Assembly (NCBI RefSeq): GCF_900108025.1 | Contig: NZ_FNUS01000004.1 | Span: 124,001-188,000, forward strand | Direction of reading: 5' to 3' | DNA from: Halpernia humi | GTDB taxonomy: Bacteria; Bacteroidota; Bacteroidia; Flavobacteriales; Weeksellaceae | Length of the DNA stretch: 64,000 nucleotides | Shown here: piece after piece, positions 27,416-35,187 of the stretch | How the letters are laid out: each line of letters begins with the position of its first letter | How positions within the stretch are numbered: the first letter of the stretch is position 1 | The notes under the pieces: model-generated | The model's database searches: none | Seen by the model: only the letters and a program-made list of their open reading frames with translations | Told to the model about the DNA's origin: nothing | Translations under genes and position numbers: made by a program

Positions 27416-28220
27416 CCGTAGCGGAACGCAGTCCTTCAACTGTTTTTTCTTTCTTTATTTTATAGTTCACCGGGCTAATACCCTCTAGAGAATCGTGTGG
27501 TCTGTGGTAATTATAATCTTCTATCCATTGGTCGCTTATTTCTCTGACTTGGTCAATGCTATCGAACAAATATGCATCGAGTACGTTTTCACGATAACTT
27601 TTGTTAAAACGTTCTATTAAAGCGTTTTGTGTTGGTTTACCTGGTTGGGTGTATTTAAATTCAATTTCCATAACTTGGCTCCAATCCTGTGCTAATTTAG
27701 CAATAAATTCAGGTCCATTATCCATTCGTATTCGTTTTGGCTTTCCGTGTTTATTTACAAGGTGTTTTAAAACCCAAATGACTCTGCTGCTTTTGAGTGA
27801 ATAATCAGTTTCTATAAATAATACTTCTCTATTAAAATCATCAATAACATTAAAACTTCTGAACTTTCTTCCGTTGGTTAAACTATCGCTCATAAAATCA
27901 ATACTCCAAGTGTGGGTAAAACTTTCAGGAATTTCAATAGTTTCTTTAACTCGCTGCGGTAAGCGTTTTTTAGTCTTTCTACGATGAGGAAGACCAATCT
28001 GTTTGTAAACCCTATGCAATCGCTTATGATTTACTTTGTCTCCATCATTACGAAGGCGATAATAACATTTCCAAAAACCTTCTCTCGGATGGTCTTGAGC
28101 AAATTTCTCTAATCGCTGGATTAAATCAGAATCATTTTTGATGGATTGATACTCCAAGCTACTTCGACTAGTCTGTAAAATACGGCAAGCCTTGCTTTTG
28201 CCTTTCGGATATTTGGTCAA
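27381..28220 (-). CDS. IS3 family transposase OrfB (DDE integrase core)
   Basis: About 280 aa as an open frame; the real product is probably an OrfAB fusion made by frameshift. The HTH_21-like start is followed by the rve core. The DDE residues are in WSIDFMSDS, RMDNGPEF and NALIERFNKSYREN. The last residues (GLRSATATPSHHLVLQL) are encoded by the terminal hairpin of the element and the stop is contributed by the host junction, an unusual end for this family. Confidence 0.93.
   Translation of the reverse strand: MTKYPKGKSKACRILQTSRSSLEYQSIKNDSDLIQRLEKFAQDHPREGFWKCYYRLRNDGDKVNHKRLHRVYKQIGLPHRRKTKKRLPQRVKETIEIPESFTHTWSIDFMSDSLTNGRKFRSFNVIDDFNREVLFIETDYSLKSSRVIWVLKHLVNKHGKPKRIRMDNGPEFIAKLAQDWSQVMEIEFKYTQPGKPTQNALIERFNKSYRENVLDAYLFDSIDQVREISDQWIEDYNYHRPHDSLEGISPVNYKIKKEKTVEGLRSATATPSHHLVLQL
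27383..27443. repeat. 14-bp inverted repeat at the left IS end
   Basis: Perfect arms ACAGTTGAAGGACT (27383-27396) and AGTCCTTCAACTGT (27430-27443) around a 33-nt GC-rich spacer that is itself rich in GCGTAGC/GCTACGC-like text. The outer arm coincides with the IS end. Confidence 0.85.
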
Positions 28221-28255
28221 AACATCTTTTATGATAGCTCTTTTATGGCAAGGCT

Positions 28256-28522
28256 TTAAAGCTTTTTTTCAATGATGTACTTAGCCATATCTAATTCTAA
28301 AGCCAAATCAGCATACATCCGTTTGAGTTTGGCGTTTTCTTCTTCAAGACCTTTTATTTTCTTTAATTCACTTGCTTCCATGCCGCCGTAGCGTTGACGC
28401 CACTTATAAAACGTAGCTTTGCTAACTCCATGTTCTCTAACAATTGTATTAATATCTTTTCCAGATTCAAATTCTTGAAGGATCTTCGAGATTTGAGTGG
28501 GACTAAATTTACTACTCTTCAT
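28256..28522 (-). CDS. IS3 family transposase OrfA
   Basis: An 88-aa helix-turn-helix protein (HTH_Tnp_1). The recognition region is [19 protein letters not shown], followed by a leucine-zipper-like coiled coil ([21 protein letters not shown]). It binds the IS ends. It starts near the right end of the element. Confidence 0.93.
   Translation of the reverse strand: MKSSKFSPTQISKILQEFESGKDINTIVREHGVSKATFYKWRQRYGGMEASELKKIKGLEEENAKLKRMYADLALELDMAKYIIEKKL
28262..28268 (-). promoter_or_regulatory. Programmed -1 frameshift site (A AAA AAG)
   Basis: The minus-strand heptamer AAAAAAG lies in the OrfA frame as A AAA AAG, two codons before the OrfA stop. After a -1 slip the reading continues [18 protein letters not shown] into OrfB without a stop. 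This is the standard IS3 mechanism for making OrfAB. Confidence 0.8.
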
Positions 28523-28569
28523 AATTACAGTTTAGTTTAAAATTAATAATTTTTCTCGTTTTAAACTGT

Positions 28570-28860
28570 ACTTTTTTTGGGGGAGCTTACAATTATGAAT
28601 TTAAAAAAAAGATTCAATCTCCAATTATCAAATTAGATAGCGGGGGTAAAGGGATATTTATTTTTGAAATTTTTGATTTGGTTATTAATAATGAACAATT
28701 ACCAATTCTAGAAAAACTAAAATTAGAAAAAGAATCAAACAAATTTATTTGGGTAACTGACGATTTGATACAGACACTTGGACATAGTTTAAATAGTAAG
28801 GAGTATATGTTTGAAATCTCACCCCATACTAAATATGCTCAAAACTTAAAATGGGAATAA
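28570..28860 (+). pseudogene. cap16: CBASS effector, 3' part
   Basis: The remaining 96 codons of the effector, in frame from ACTTTTTTTGGGGGAGC onward (TFFGGAYNYEFKKKIQSP) to the TAA ending at 28860. Near the junction it is beta-strand-like, as expected for the C-terminal half of a NUDIX fold. A later internal TTG (28678) or other start could give a peptide, but it would lack the NUDIX box. Confidence 0.78.
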
Positions 28861-28863
28861 TAT

Positions 28864-29439
28864 ATGAATACTGATAAAAACAAATCAAACGAACAAATTA
28901 CAATTAAACTTTTAGACCAAAAAGATTGGAAAATTGTTAAAGAAATAAGTGTTGTTTCAACAAACCAATTTGGTGTTGAAATTACTATTGGTGTTATTAT
29001 TTATGATCGTCAAATTACGAGTGATTATAAGCTTAACGATGATCCAGAGCCAAATCAGATAAAAAGATTATTAGATTATCCTAAACAAGAGCTATTTACA
29101 AATGACGAGCTTGATGAATTAATCTTAAGTGCTGTAAAAAGTAAGTTTCCAAAATCCTTTGTAAGGAGTCATCAAGTTTTATGGGATTCTGATAAAAAAA
29201 GATATGATTATTTACTAAAAAGGCCAAGTGAGAAAGCATTTTTAGAAATTAGACCAGACTTTTCGAGTATAGATATTTACAGTTTAAATGGTAAAACCTT
29301 TACTGTATTCAATAAGGAAATAAATATCTATCAAGATTTTACGTTGGAAAGTATTAAATCTCATTTTTTTACGGTAAACTGTGATTTTGAAAGAAGAGAG
29401 AGTTTAATCACTGAACTCTATAAAATAATATTCAAGTAA
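28864..29439 (+). CDS. Unknown protein in the CBASS operon
   Basis: 191 aa, starting 3 bp after the effector stop, so co-transcribed with the CBASS genes before the IS arrived. No transmembrane segment and no known motif. The composition is acidic-lysine mixed, with a segment QVLWDSDKKRYDYLLKRPSEKAFLEI in the middle that suggests an alternating beta-alpha fold. Possible roles are an accessory, immunity or unrelated cargo protein; I cannot choose. Confidence 0.7.
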   Translation: MNTDKNKSNEQITIKLLDQKDWKIVKEISVVSTNQFGVEITIGVIIYDRQITSDYKLNDDPEPNQIKRLLDYPKQELFTNDELDELILSAVKSKFPKSFVRSHQVLWDSDKKRYDYLLKRPSEKAFLEIRPDFSSIDIYSLNGKTFTVFNKEINIYQDFTLESIKSHFFTVNCDFERRESLITELYKIIFK

Positions 29440-29464
29440 AATAATTGTTATAACATTCATATTA

Positions 29465-29863
29465 TTAGTTAGAGCTATAGACAGCTTGGTCAATGGCTCT
29501 TTTAAAATCATCTGCATCGCTACCAATGAGTAGATAACCTGCAAAACCAATGTCTAAAAGAGGTTTACCGACTTTTTTATCATCAATATCACTATGTGCA
29601 ATCAGTTTTATTGTTGGATATTTTGTTCTTAATTCTTGAAGTTCAACCAAAACATTCTTGTTGTAAAAATCAAGGTCGATAATACAAATTTTCGGGAGTT
29701 CATTTAATGAAGATAATTGTGATAGTCCATCTTCAATGCTTTCCGAACGAAATAAGACTTCAGTTCCTGAAGCAATGAGGTCTTTACAAATGAAATCTAA
29801 AATTGGGCTTTTATCATTGATAAAGGCGAGTGTAATTTTTTGTTGTGCTGTACCAGTTTCCAT
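29465..29863 (-). CDS. Stand-alone response-regulator receiver domain protein
   Basis: About 132 aa from METGTAQQKITLAFIND. It has the CheY-like fold: acidic start at LAFINDKSP, phospho-acceptor Asp in CIIDLDFYNKN, a T/S position near LIAHSD and a Lys in the GYLLIG loop region (less clear). No output domain. A longer open frame to 29959 is contradicted by the structured leader it would have to cross. Its partner kinase is not in the window. It may regulate ICE functions. Confidence 0.72.
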   Translation of the reverse strand: METGTAQQKITLAFINDKSPILDFICKDLIASGTEVLFRSESIEDGLSQLSSLNELPKICIIDLDFYNKNVLVELQELRTKYPTIKLIAHSDIDDKKVGKPLLDIGFAGYLLIGSDADDFKRAIDQAVYSSN

Positions 29864-29931
29864 ATCATCATACTTTTTTAAAGTTGATGTAGCCCTGCAC
29901 AAAAAGAAAGCGCAGGCAACTACACTTACCG

Positions 29932-30041
29932 CACATTGAGGTACTGGTATACCCGACAACGAATAAGCGAGCGCCCACGCCTATGGCATGAGCGTTCTTC
30001 CTTATCGTCCCGTTGTCTAAAAATTACCAGTTTTCAATGTG
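29932..30041 (-). ncRNA. Strongly folded leader of the receiver gene
   Basis: Nested perfect inverted repeats: CACATTGA/TCAATGTG (29932-39 and 30034-41), ACTGGTA/TACCAGT (29943-49 and 30025-31), GACAACG/CGTTGTC (29955-61 and 30011-17) and ATAAG/CTTAT (29963-67 and 30001-05). A small extra hairpin CCTGC/GCAGG is at 29894-29916. Together they form one long stem with bulges, between a minus-strand promoter-like box (30087-30094) and the receiver start. It could be a regulatory leader, a small RNA, or a DNA-level site such as a MITE-like insertion. Confidence 0.5.
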
Positions 30042-30086
30042 GGACTTAAAGCAAAAACACTTTAAGTATTTCTATATTTTACATAG

Positions 30087-30094
30087 CAAAGATA
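30087..30094 (-). promoter_or_regulatory. -7 box of the receiver gene transcript
   Basis: TATCTTTG on the minus strand, about 225 bp upstream of the receiver start. It would give a long leader containing the folded element. Confidence 0.5.
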
Positions 30095-30134
30095 CTAAAC
30101 TCTTGCTATTAGATGTATTAATGCAACAAAAAGC

Positions 30135-30440
30135 TTAGCCTGAATTTGTTTTGTGATTGATATAATTCTGCTCCAATATTGTCATCAAATCTGTTTCCTT
30201 ATAAATAATTTTGCCACCGATCTGAATATACGGCAGGATATTATCATCACGGTATTGCTGTAAAGTCCGTTTGCTGATATGTAGCAATTTGCATACATCT
30301 TCGCCCGACAAATAAATTTCTCCGTTCATTACAGGACGATAATTTTTTAATATGCTTTCAATACGGTTTCTCAACTGCATTATCATTTGCTGTTGTTCGA
30401 TTACTTCTTCAGCTTCATTCGTCAATAAATTCATTGTCAT
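30135..30440 (-). CDS. Helix-turn-helix (MerR/excisionase-like) protein 1
   Basis: About 101 aa from MTMNLLTNEAEE. The C-terminal half has an HTH_17-type domain: LSGEDVCKLLHISKRTLQQYRDDNILPY. Such small proteins on Bacteroidetes ICEs act as excisionase/recombination directionality factors or regulators. It overlaps the upstream homolog by about 26 bp. The N-terminal start could also be the ATG at 30434. Confidence 0.75.
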   Translation of the reverse strand: MTMNLLTNEAEEVIEQQQMIMQLRNRIESILKNYRPVMNGEIYLSGEDVCKLLHISKRTLQQYRDDNILPYIQIGGKIIYKETDLMTILEQNYINHKTNSG

Positions 30441-30726
30441 TGGTATTGTAGGGGTGTCCAGCTTCGAGCAAAGACAGTACATCCGAGCGTTTATAATAAT
30501 TTTTGCGGTTCAGTTTGGAATATGGCAATAGCCCTTTGTCTTTATAGGTCTGCAAAGTCCGTTTGGTAATATCCATCATCAGGCACACTTCCTGGTTATC
30601 GAGCCACTTTTCTTCTTTGAAAATTGGAGTATATTTCCGTACAGCATTTTCGGTCATTTCTAAAAGTGCTTTTAGTTCATTCTTCATTCCGTCTAATGTG
30701 GATTTTTGTATTGCAATAACTTCCAT
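30415..30726 (-). CDS. Helix-turn-helix (MerR/excisionase-like) protein 2
   Basis: A 103-aa paralog of the next gene with the same layout: N-terminal coiled coil, then LDNQEVCLMMDITKRTLQTYKDKGLLPYSKL as HTH_17. The two are a tandem, overlapping pair and probably a regulator/Xis pair for the element. Confidence 0.78.
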   Translation of the reverse strand: MEVIAIQKSTLDGMKNELKALLEMTENAVRKYTPIFKEEKWLDNQEVCLMMDITKRTLQTYKDKGLLPYSKLNRKNYYKRSDVLSLLEAGHPYNTNDNEFIDE

Positions 30727-30855
30727 AATCTGCTCAATTTTTCTGTGGAAGTGGAATTTATCAAGGATTTGTAAAGGCTTGGAAAATGTTGTATTGATTG
30801 GCGTTGAAAGGTAGTATTTGTCGCCACGATATAAATTTCAAGATAGTTTATTTTG

Positions 30856-30863
30856 TAAATTTG
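30856..30863 (+). promoter_or_regulatory. -7 box ahead of the PLD two-gene operon
   Basis: TAAATTTG on the plus strand, 33 bp before the ATG at 30896. No clear -33 element. Confidence 0.45.
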
Positions 30864-30895
30864 AAGAATATAGGTTACTGATAAATTAATTTTAA

Positions 30896-32497
30896 ATGGC
30901 AGTATTACAAAAAGGCAATTCAAATTATCCGTTTTGGGGAGCATCAATAAGTCTAATCACTGGACTTGACCCGTTAGGCCTTCAAACAACCTCAGAAGCG
31001 ACTTACGCCACTATGTTGCCTGGAATTTCCAATTTGACTAATCGTCTCCGTTATTATGGGTTTTATTGTTGGCTTTTAGACTTCTATTTCAAGACCGAGA
31101 AGAAAGGCAACTCAAAAGAACAATATCGTTTTATCCGCAGAGCTGAATTGATGATTGCCATAATTATGCAAAGCGAGCGTAAAGGAGTTCAACAGATAAC
31201 AGGAAGTAACTTTGCTTCAAACCTAATAAATACAGCTGAGGAAACTTATTTTGACTTAGCCGAAGGAGCAGACAAGGACAATACCGATAAAAATGTTTAT
31301 TGGAAATATCCATCCGGTGCATTCGGACAATATTATTACGGAGCAATGCAGGCACTTTCCTTAATTATTACAGCAATAAATGATGATGGAGATGTTATTT
31401 ACAACATTAGTAAACCACACCCAAGACAAAAAGTTTCTGGGAAACAATTAGCCGAGGCTTTTGAAGGATCATTGTCACCACAAATAAAAGAGTTATTTTA
31501 TATTAATATCAAAAAAGGAAAACTCTACCAAGATGATATTTCAGAACTGATAAAGTATTTTGCGATTGATACGGTACAAACAGAAAATGCCGAATGGCAA
31601 CTATATGTAGAAATGCTTTTGGACAAAGACGATCCAAGTCAAGAAATGGAAGAACGTTTTACTTTTCACAGAAGGGAAACAATTTTGTCGCTCTTAAATA
31701 CAGCTGTTAAAAATGAAAATAATTACGACTGGTATAGATTTCTATTGGAAAGTTACCGAAAGAAATTGGGAACAAATGGTTATCCTGAAACGGAAACTAA
31801 TATTGGTTGGTACTGCTATCAATTAAATGAGTATTGGCAGTACAGTTGCGGTACGATGTTTTGGGCTGTATTACAACATCTTTACGATTTCCAACAAGAC
31901 CAATATCTACCATTGTTTGTAAAGAAATTTTCAAGCAGTATTACAAATGAAATATGCAAAGAGCTAAAGCAAGCTACAGAGCCAACAAGTTCACTTGCAG
32001 AAATTTTGGAGTTAATCCCTGACACAGAAGATGAGGAAAACATCAAAAAGGAAATTGATGGAACAAACGACCCTGTTATAGTAGCAAAATATGGCTTTAT
32101 TCTTTTGCTTCAAATATTCAAAAATAATAGAGAGCAACTTCATCCATTGAAAGAATTTATGAGCAGAAAAAAGATAGAAAGGGATGGGAATATGGTTGAT
32201 GGTATCTTGACAGTTCACACAGCAGAAAACGATACACTTCAAGATTTTGTTGAACAATTTATTTTACGCAAAATTATTTACAGGCACTCAATGGTTGCAC
32301 TCAGAAAAATGGGCAACGGCTCACAGGCTACTCACAAATTTTTTATTGAGGAACAATACATCCGTTTCATAGATACATTTCCTCCAAGAAACACATCGCC
32401 AAGAATGAACGCCTTGCAAAACATAATGTTTGATTTACAGGTAATCAACGACCAAAGGGTTTTATCGCCATTACATAAGAAACTTTTGATTGACTGA
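30896..32497 (+). CDS. Unrecognised 533-aa protein coupled to a PLD-like protein
   Basis: The conserved-looking N-terminus is PFWGASISLITGLDPLGLQT, then LPGISNLTNRLRYYGFYCWLL. The rest is mostly helical without transmembrane segments. I do not recognise the family. The gene overlaps the following PLD-like gene through a shared ATGA, so the two products are made together and probably work together. The pair sits in a cargo region with other defence genes, so a defence role is likely by association, not shown. Confidence 0.85.
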   Translation: MAVLQKGNSNYPFWGASISLITGLDPLGLQTTSEATYATMLPGISNLTNRLRYYGFYCWLLDFYFKTEKKGNSKEQYRFIRRAELMIAIIMQSERKGVQQITGSNFASNLINTAEETYFDLAEGADKDNTDKNVYWKYPSGAFGQYYYGAMQALSLIITAINDDGDVIYNISKPHPRQKVSGKQLAEAFEGSLSPQIKELFYINIKKGKLYQDDISELIKYFAIDTVQTENAEWQLYVEMLLDKDDPSQEMEERFTFHRRETILSLLNTAVKNENNYDWYRFLLESYRKKLGTNGYPETETNIGWYCYQLNEYWQYSCGTMFWAVLQHLYDFQQDQYLPLFVKKFSSSITNEICKELKQATEPTSSLAEILELIPDTEDEENIKKEIDGTNDPVIVAKYGFILLLQIFKNNREQLHPLKEFMSRKKIERDGNMVDGILTVHTAENDTLQDFVEQFILRKIIYRHSMVALRKMGNGSQATHKFFIEEQYIRFIDTFPPRNTSPRMNALQNIMFDLQVINDQRVLSPLHKKLLID

Positions 32498-35148
32498 TGA
32501 TACTAGAAAGAGAAAACATACTAACATTGATAGGAAGCAGAAGATATCATTCTGCAATTCTTACTACCTTCAGCTTTGACTTTTATTTTTTTGAAATGAA
32601 AGCAATGAAATGGTTGCGTTCTTGTGGCGTGAGAAACATCAACGTTTTTATTGATGGACATTATTATTCAGAGTTAATGCAACAAGCGACAGGAGAAGAA
32701 ATGCAACTTTCTGCCGGTTATTCACTTTATCCTGTTTTTCAAAAGTCAGTATTCCATCCAAAAATTTGGATGTTGTTTGGTGAAAAAGAAGGATTGCTTA
32801 TTGTTGGTTCTGGAAACCTTACAAATTCTGGAAATGGCAACAATGATGAGATTTGGGGAGCATTTCATTTTGATATTCGTTCAACCGAAAATTCATCAGT
32901 CTTTTCGTCAGCTTGGGATTATCTATCAACTCTTTCATCGTCAGTTAAAGGACAGATGAATGAAAAAACTACAAAATGGATACTTGAACATTCTAAATGG
33001 CTGAATGAATTGCCAAAGACAAAACCATTTCAATTTTTCGAAACGTCGCAAAAAGAGAAGGTTGCTTTCCTGTTTAATACTGAAACAACTTCTATTTGGA
33101 ACGAACTTTTAAAACATCTTAGCAATGAGAAAGTAGTAGAAATAACTACCATTTCTCCATATTATGACAAAAATGGGAAAGTATTGCAAGAACTTAATTC
33201 TCTTTTTCCTTCAGCCATAGTAAAAGTCATATTGGATGAAAGTGGTTTAATCCCTTCTGCAATGCAAGTGAACAAAGCGTTTACATTTTACGATTGGTGT
33301 GATGCAGGCGTAAGCAAAATCCAATATGCAAAATCTGGAAACTCAAAATCAAAACTTCACGGGAAGATTATTCATTTCAAGACAAAAAATGGAAAAGAAT
33401 TTTGCTTGTTCGGTAGTGCCAATATTACACCTGCAGGATTGGGATTATTGGGCAAAAATTCAAATGCAGAAGTTTCACTTCTTATTCAGTCAGAAAAAGG
33501 TGGATTATTAAATCAATTAGGCATAAAACTGAAAACAAGCAATAGTAAAAGCCTTGATGAATTTACAGCGACTACAAATCAGTCAATTTATGAAACTATA
33601 ATCAAGAACAATCAATTTAAAGTACAGTTGCTTTGTGCAGAGTTGATTTATGATGAATTTATACTTCATTCCACTGGAACTTATACCGATGAATTCAAGG
33701 TTGTTTTCTTCGATAAACAAAACCGATTTTTGTATTCCAAAACTTTCTCAAATTATGCGAAAGAGCTAAAAATAACAGTCAATTTAGAATTAGGCAGTTT
33801 CCTATATGTGCAATTGACAAATGTTAATGATGGGATTATCTCAAATAAACTATTAATTTCCGATTATTTCCTTTTGGCGAAAACGCATCCTAACCCAAAA
33901 ACAGAGGAAATTGAGAAAATTTATAGCGAAATTCAAAATGGCGAACTAAGTAAAGTTCTTGACTTGTTGCATTACGCCATCTTTGACGAAACAGAAAATG
34001 AGACAGGAGCCAGCTTTTTAGATAGTAGGAGAAGCACGTTTACAAAGCTGAATGATGACAAAGAACCTGAAAAACTTTACGATCTCTCTTCCTATAAAGC
34101 AATAGAAAATTCTGGATTTGAAAAAAACCTTCTACTCTCTTCTCTTTCCCTACGTGTTTTAGATGTTTTGAAGTTCATCAATTTAAATGGAATTTCAACA
34201 AATAAACAAGCTGATATAAGTATTGATGAGCAAGAAGACGATTTAGGCAACATAAATGGAAATGAGGAAGGAGAAGTGGCAACGGTTCGTAACCTCTCTT
34301 TTGTCATTCTTAAATCTGAAAAAAGAAAGTTGATGAACTACTTTGATAACCTTTACAATTACCAACAAGAAATTCTCTATGGGAATAGTCGACCAAAAAC
34401 ATATAGGCCTACACTTACAGATTTGACTAAATATTTAATCGCTCTTGAGTTGATAAGTGAATACGGAGGGAAATCTGCAAAGTATGACGAACAAGACACG
34501 CACCATTTTTTCAGTTATTTACCATTTGTAGACGATTATGACAATAACAATGTAAAGGGTTGTTGTTTAAACTTAATTGGCGACTTTTTGATGCTGGCAA
34601 GAAGCGGATTTAAAGCGTATGAATTTGACTATACAAAAAAGAAAATCGAGGAACTAAAAAAAGAGGCACTCATAAATACAATTGTTTGCTTAATTAACAA
34701 TCGATGGAAAGATGATGAATTACATTACTTTTTTACTATGGCTTTAAATGCACTTCATTATTTAGGTTGTAGGAATGTAGATGATTTCAATAGCAATTTT
34801 GTAGAATTAAAATCCAAAATTAATATTAGAATTTCCGAGCTGAAAAACAGAACAAAAGGATTTGAAAAAAACTTAGAGATATTTTACGAAAGACTATGTC
34901 CTTCGTTTATAAAAGTGATTGAACAGATTGAAGATAAGAACTTTGATACATCAGCAGTTAACGGGCAAATTATTTACAAATCGCCTTGGGGTTATAGCTA
35001 CGTTCAGTACGTAAATAAAACAAACGATTTTACTTTAATCAGACCTGGCTTTATGTGGGACTATGATAAAGAAGATTACATAAAACACAGTCCAGACGAA
35101 ATTTATTTACCTCTAAAACTCTCATCTTTTATATGCACCGATTTGTAA
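32497..35148 (+). CDS. Phospholipase D-like domain protein, possible nuclease
   Basis: An 883-aa protein with two PLD half-sites in the first 320 residues: HPKIWMLFG...GSGNLT at residues 87-109 and LHGKIIHF...GSANIT around 287-312. These HxK and G-S-x-N patterns form the active site of PLD-fold nucleases and phospholipases. The remaining 550 residues are mostly helical and unknown; they may hold the target or partner-binding part. The protein lacks a signal peptide, so it acts in the cytoplasm, which favours nucleic acid over lipid as substrate (inference). Confidence 0.85.
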   Translation: MILERENILTLIGSRRYHSAILTTFSFDFYFFEMKAMKWLRSCGVRNINVFIDGHYYSELMQQATGEEMQLSAGYSLYPVFQKSVFHPKIWMLFGEKEGLLIVGSGNLTNSGNGNNDEIWGAFHFDIRSTENSSVFSSAWDYLSTLSSSVKGQMNEKTTKWILEHSKWLNELPKTKPFQFFETSQKEKVAFLFNTETTSIWNELLKHLSNEKVVEITTISPYYDKNGKVLQELNSLFPSAIVKVILDESGLIPSAMQVNKAFTFYDWCDAGVSKIQYAKSGNSKSKLHGKIIHFKTKNGKEFCLFGSANITPAGLGLLGKNSNAEVSLLIQSEKGGLLNQLGIKLKTSNSKSLDEFTATTNQSIYETIIKNNQFKVQLLCAELIYDEFILHSTGTYTDEFKVVFFDKQNRFLYSKTFSNYAKELKITVNLELGSFLYVQLTNVNDGIISNKLLISDYFLLAKTHPNPKTEEIEKIYSEIQNGELSKVLDLLHYAIFDETENETGASFLDSRRSTFTKLNDDKEPEKLYDLSSYKAIENSGFEKNLLLSSLSLRVLDVLKFINLNGISTNKQADISIDEQEDDLGNINGNEEGEVATVRNLSFVILKSEKRKLMNYFDNLYNYQQEILYGNSRPKTYRPTLTDLTKYLIALELISEYGGKSAKYDEQDTHHFFSYLPFVDDYDNNNVKGCCLNLIGDFLMLARSGFKAYEFDYTKKKIEELKKEALINTIVCLINNRWKDDELHYFFTMALNALHYLGCRNVDDFNSNFVELKSKINIRISELKNRTKGFEKNLEIFYERLCPSFIKVIEQIEDKNFDTSAVNGQIIYKSPWGYSYVQYVNKTNDFTLIRPGFMWDYDKEDYIKHSPDEIYLPLKLSSFICTDL

Positions 35149-35154
35149 GTTAAA

Positions 35155-35184
35155 AAATCGGATAACTTTTGGGTTATCCGATTT
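35155..35184. terminator. Bidirectional terminator
   Basis: A 12-bp perfect inverted repeat AAATCGGATAAC/GTTATCCGATTT with a 6-nt loop between two convergent genes. The T/A flanks serve both directions. Confidence 0.8.
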
Positions 35185-35187
35185 GCG

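Larger units (their letters stand above)
27384..28568 (-). mobile_element. IS3-family insertion sequence in the CBASS effector gene
   Basis: About 1185 bp with two overlapping transposase frames on the minus strand. The ends read CAGTTGAAG (left) and CAGTTTAAAA (right, opposite strand), an imperfect terminal repeat. The dinucleotide TA on both sides may be the target duplication. IS3 elements usually duplicate 3-5 bp, so the exact borders are uncertain by a few bases. Deleting this interval and one TA restores the effector frame. Confidence 0.8.

Noticed and set aside
29864-29959. N-terminal extension of the receiver protein
   Set aside because: It would lie in the folded leader, and its residues do not look like part of a CheY fold; METGTAQQ is the natural start.
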